A stretch of DNA of 64,000 bases. It comes from Kibdelosporangium aridum. Its GTDB lineage: Bacteria; Actinomycetota; Actinomycetes; Mycobacteriales; Pseudonocardiaceae. How positions within the stretch are numbered: position 1 is the first letter of the stretch; each line of letters starts with the position of its first letter. Both the position numbers and the translations under genes were made by a program. The stretch spans positions 992,001 through 1,056,000 of the forward strand of contig NZ_FWXV01000001.1 in the NCBI RefSeq assembly GCF_900176515.1. The letters are read 5' to 3'. Shown here in pieces: positions 63,583-64,000 of this stretch. The notes under the pieces were generated by a model. That model was not told the DNA's origin. It was given only the letters and a program-made list of their open reading frames with translations, and searched no databases.

Positions 63583-64000
63583 TGCGGCGGATCATGGGTA
63601 CTGAGGTCGAGTACGGCATTGCCGTACCTGGCGATGCGACAGCCAATCCCGTACTGACATCGACCCAGGTCGTGCTTGCCTACGCGGCAGCAGCCGATAT
63701 ACCGCGTGCCCGTCGGGCGCGTTGGGACTACGAGGTCGAGTCGCCGCTGCGGGACGCGCGCGGGTTCGACCTGGGCGCGCCGAGCATGGCCCCGTCCGAC
63801 CCGGACGTCGAGGACCTCGGCGCGGCCAACGTCATCCTCACCAACGGCGCCCGGCTGTACGTCGACCACGCGCACCCGGAGTACTCCGCGCCCGAGGTCA
63901 CCAACGCGCGTGACGCGGTGATCTGGGACAAGGCAGGGGAGCGGGTGATGGAGGAGGCTGCGCTCAAGGCCGCCACCGTGCCCGGTCAGCCCCGGCTGCA
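63583..64000 (+). CDS. dop: Pup deamidase/depupylase, N-terminal part
   Basis: The first 139 codons are present; the gene runs off the window. [59 protein letters not shown] and [20 protein letters not shown] match Dop rather than PafA, which lacks this loop. Dop deamidates the Pup C-terminal Gln and removes Pup from substrates using bound ATP. It works with the Mpa ATPase encoded upstream. Confidence 0.95.

Overview
The window is high-GC actinobacterial chromosome, most likely from the Pseudonocardiaceae (Amycolatopsis, Kibdelosporangium or Lentzea type). The evidence is frequent GTG/TTG starts, many starts placed 6-7 nt after a TANNNT box (leaderless mRNAs), mycothiol and Pup-proteasome genes, and a fabG-inhA-hemH locus. 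Gene order resembles two separate Mycobacterium tuberculosis loci as I remember them: Rv1480-Rv1485 (DUF58, VWA, fabG1, inhA, hemH) at the left, and Rv2130c-Rv2112c (mshC, PAC2, hisE, hisG, RecB-like nuclease, trmI, mpa, dop) at the right. Accessory genes lie within and between them. No rRNA, tRNA, CRISPR array, transposase or prophage was seen.

0-14.8 kb: the end of a DUF58 gene is coupled to a VWA membrane protein. A DUF5655-like protein and a GlsB-type membrane protein follow. A four-gene minus-strand operon encodes an MHS-family symporter, an OmpR-type regulator, a histidine kinase and a TAXI-family binding lipoprotein. Next come a beta-propeller protein and an FtsX-type permease with no ATPase gene beside it. 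Then fabG, inhA, a Na+/H+ antiporter and hemH run on the plus strand, meeting a frameshifted hypothetical gene.

14.8-26.7 kb: a carbohydrate operon (ROK regulator, lipoprotein binding protein, two permeases, GH4 glycosidase, BadF/NagK-type kinase) has a promoter with a palindrome over its -10 box. A TetR gene leads a MoxR/Mg-chelatase-like AAA ATPase and VWA protein pair. In both operons, two adjacent genes are joined by a tiny ORF starting MSELASES that overlaps both neighbours by ATGA.

26.7-45.4 kb (most accessory): an ABC binding protein with a fused double permease, a DUF4352-like lipoprotein, a secreted S15/CocE hydrolase, and a 2078-residue secreted RHS protein followed on the same strand by a 70-residue two-helix membrane protein (candidate toxin and immunity). 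Then a Ddn-like enzyme divergent from a TetR gene with three operator-like repeats, a cytochrome P450, a membrane protein, a NarL-type two-component pair and a small secreted protein.

45.4-64 kb: mshC, an XRE/MmyB regulator divergent from an aldo-keto reductase, PAC2, a 34-codon possible metH remnant, HAD phosphatase, hisE, hisG, an alpha/beta hydrolase, a RecB-like nuclease, a DinB-like protein, an M50 protease and trmI. Five tandem membrane-anchored proteins with a paired-cysteine C-terminal domain follow, then the Pup-proteasome ATPase, an aldo-keto reductase, a possible 37-residue protein, a lipoprotein and the start of dop, which runs off the window.

The most unusual items are the RHS tip with its downstream membrane protein, the paired MSELASES micro-ORFs, the metH-like scar, and the TAXI protein encoded with a two-component system instead of a TRAP permease.
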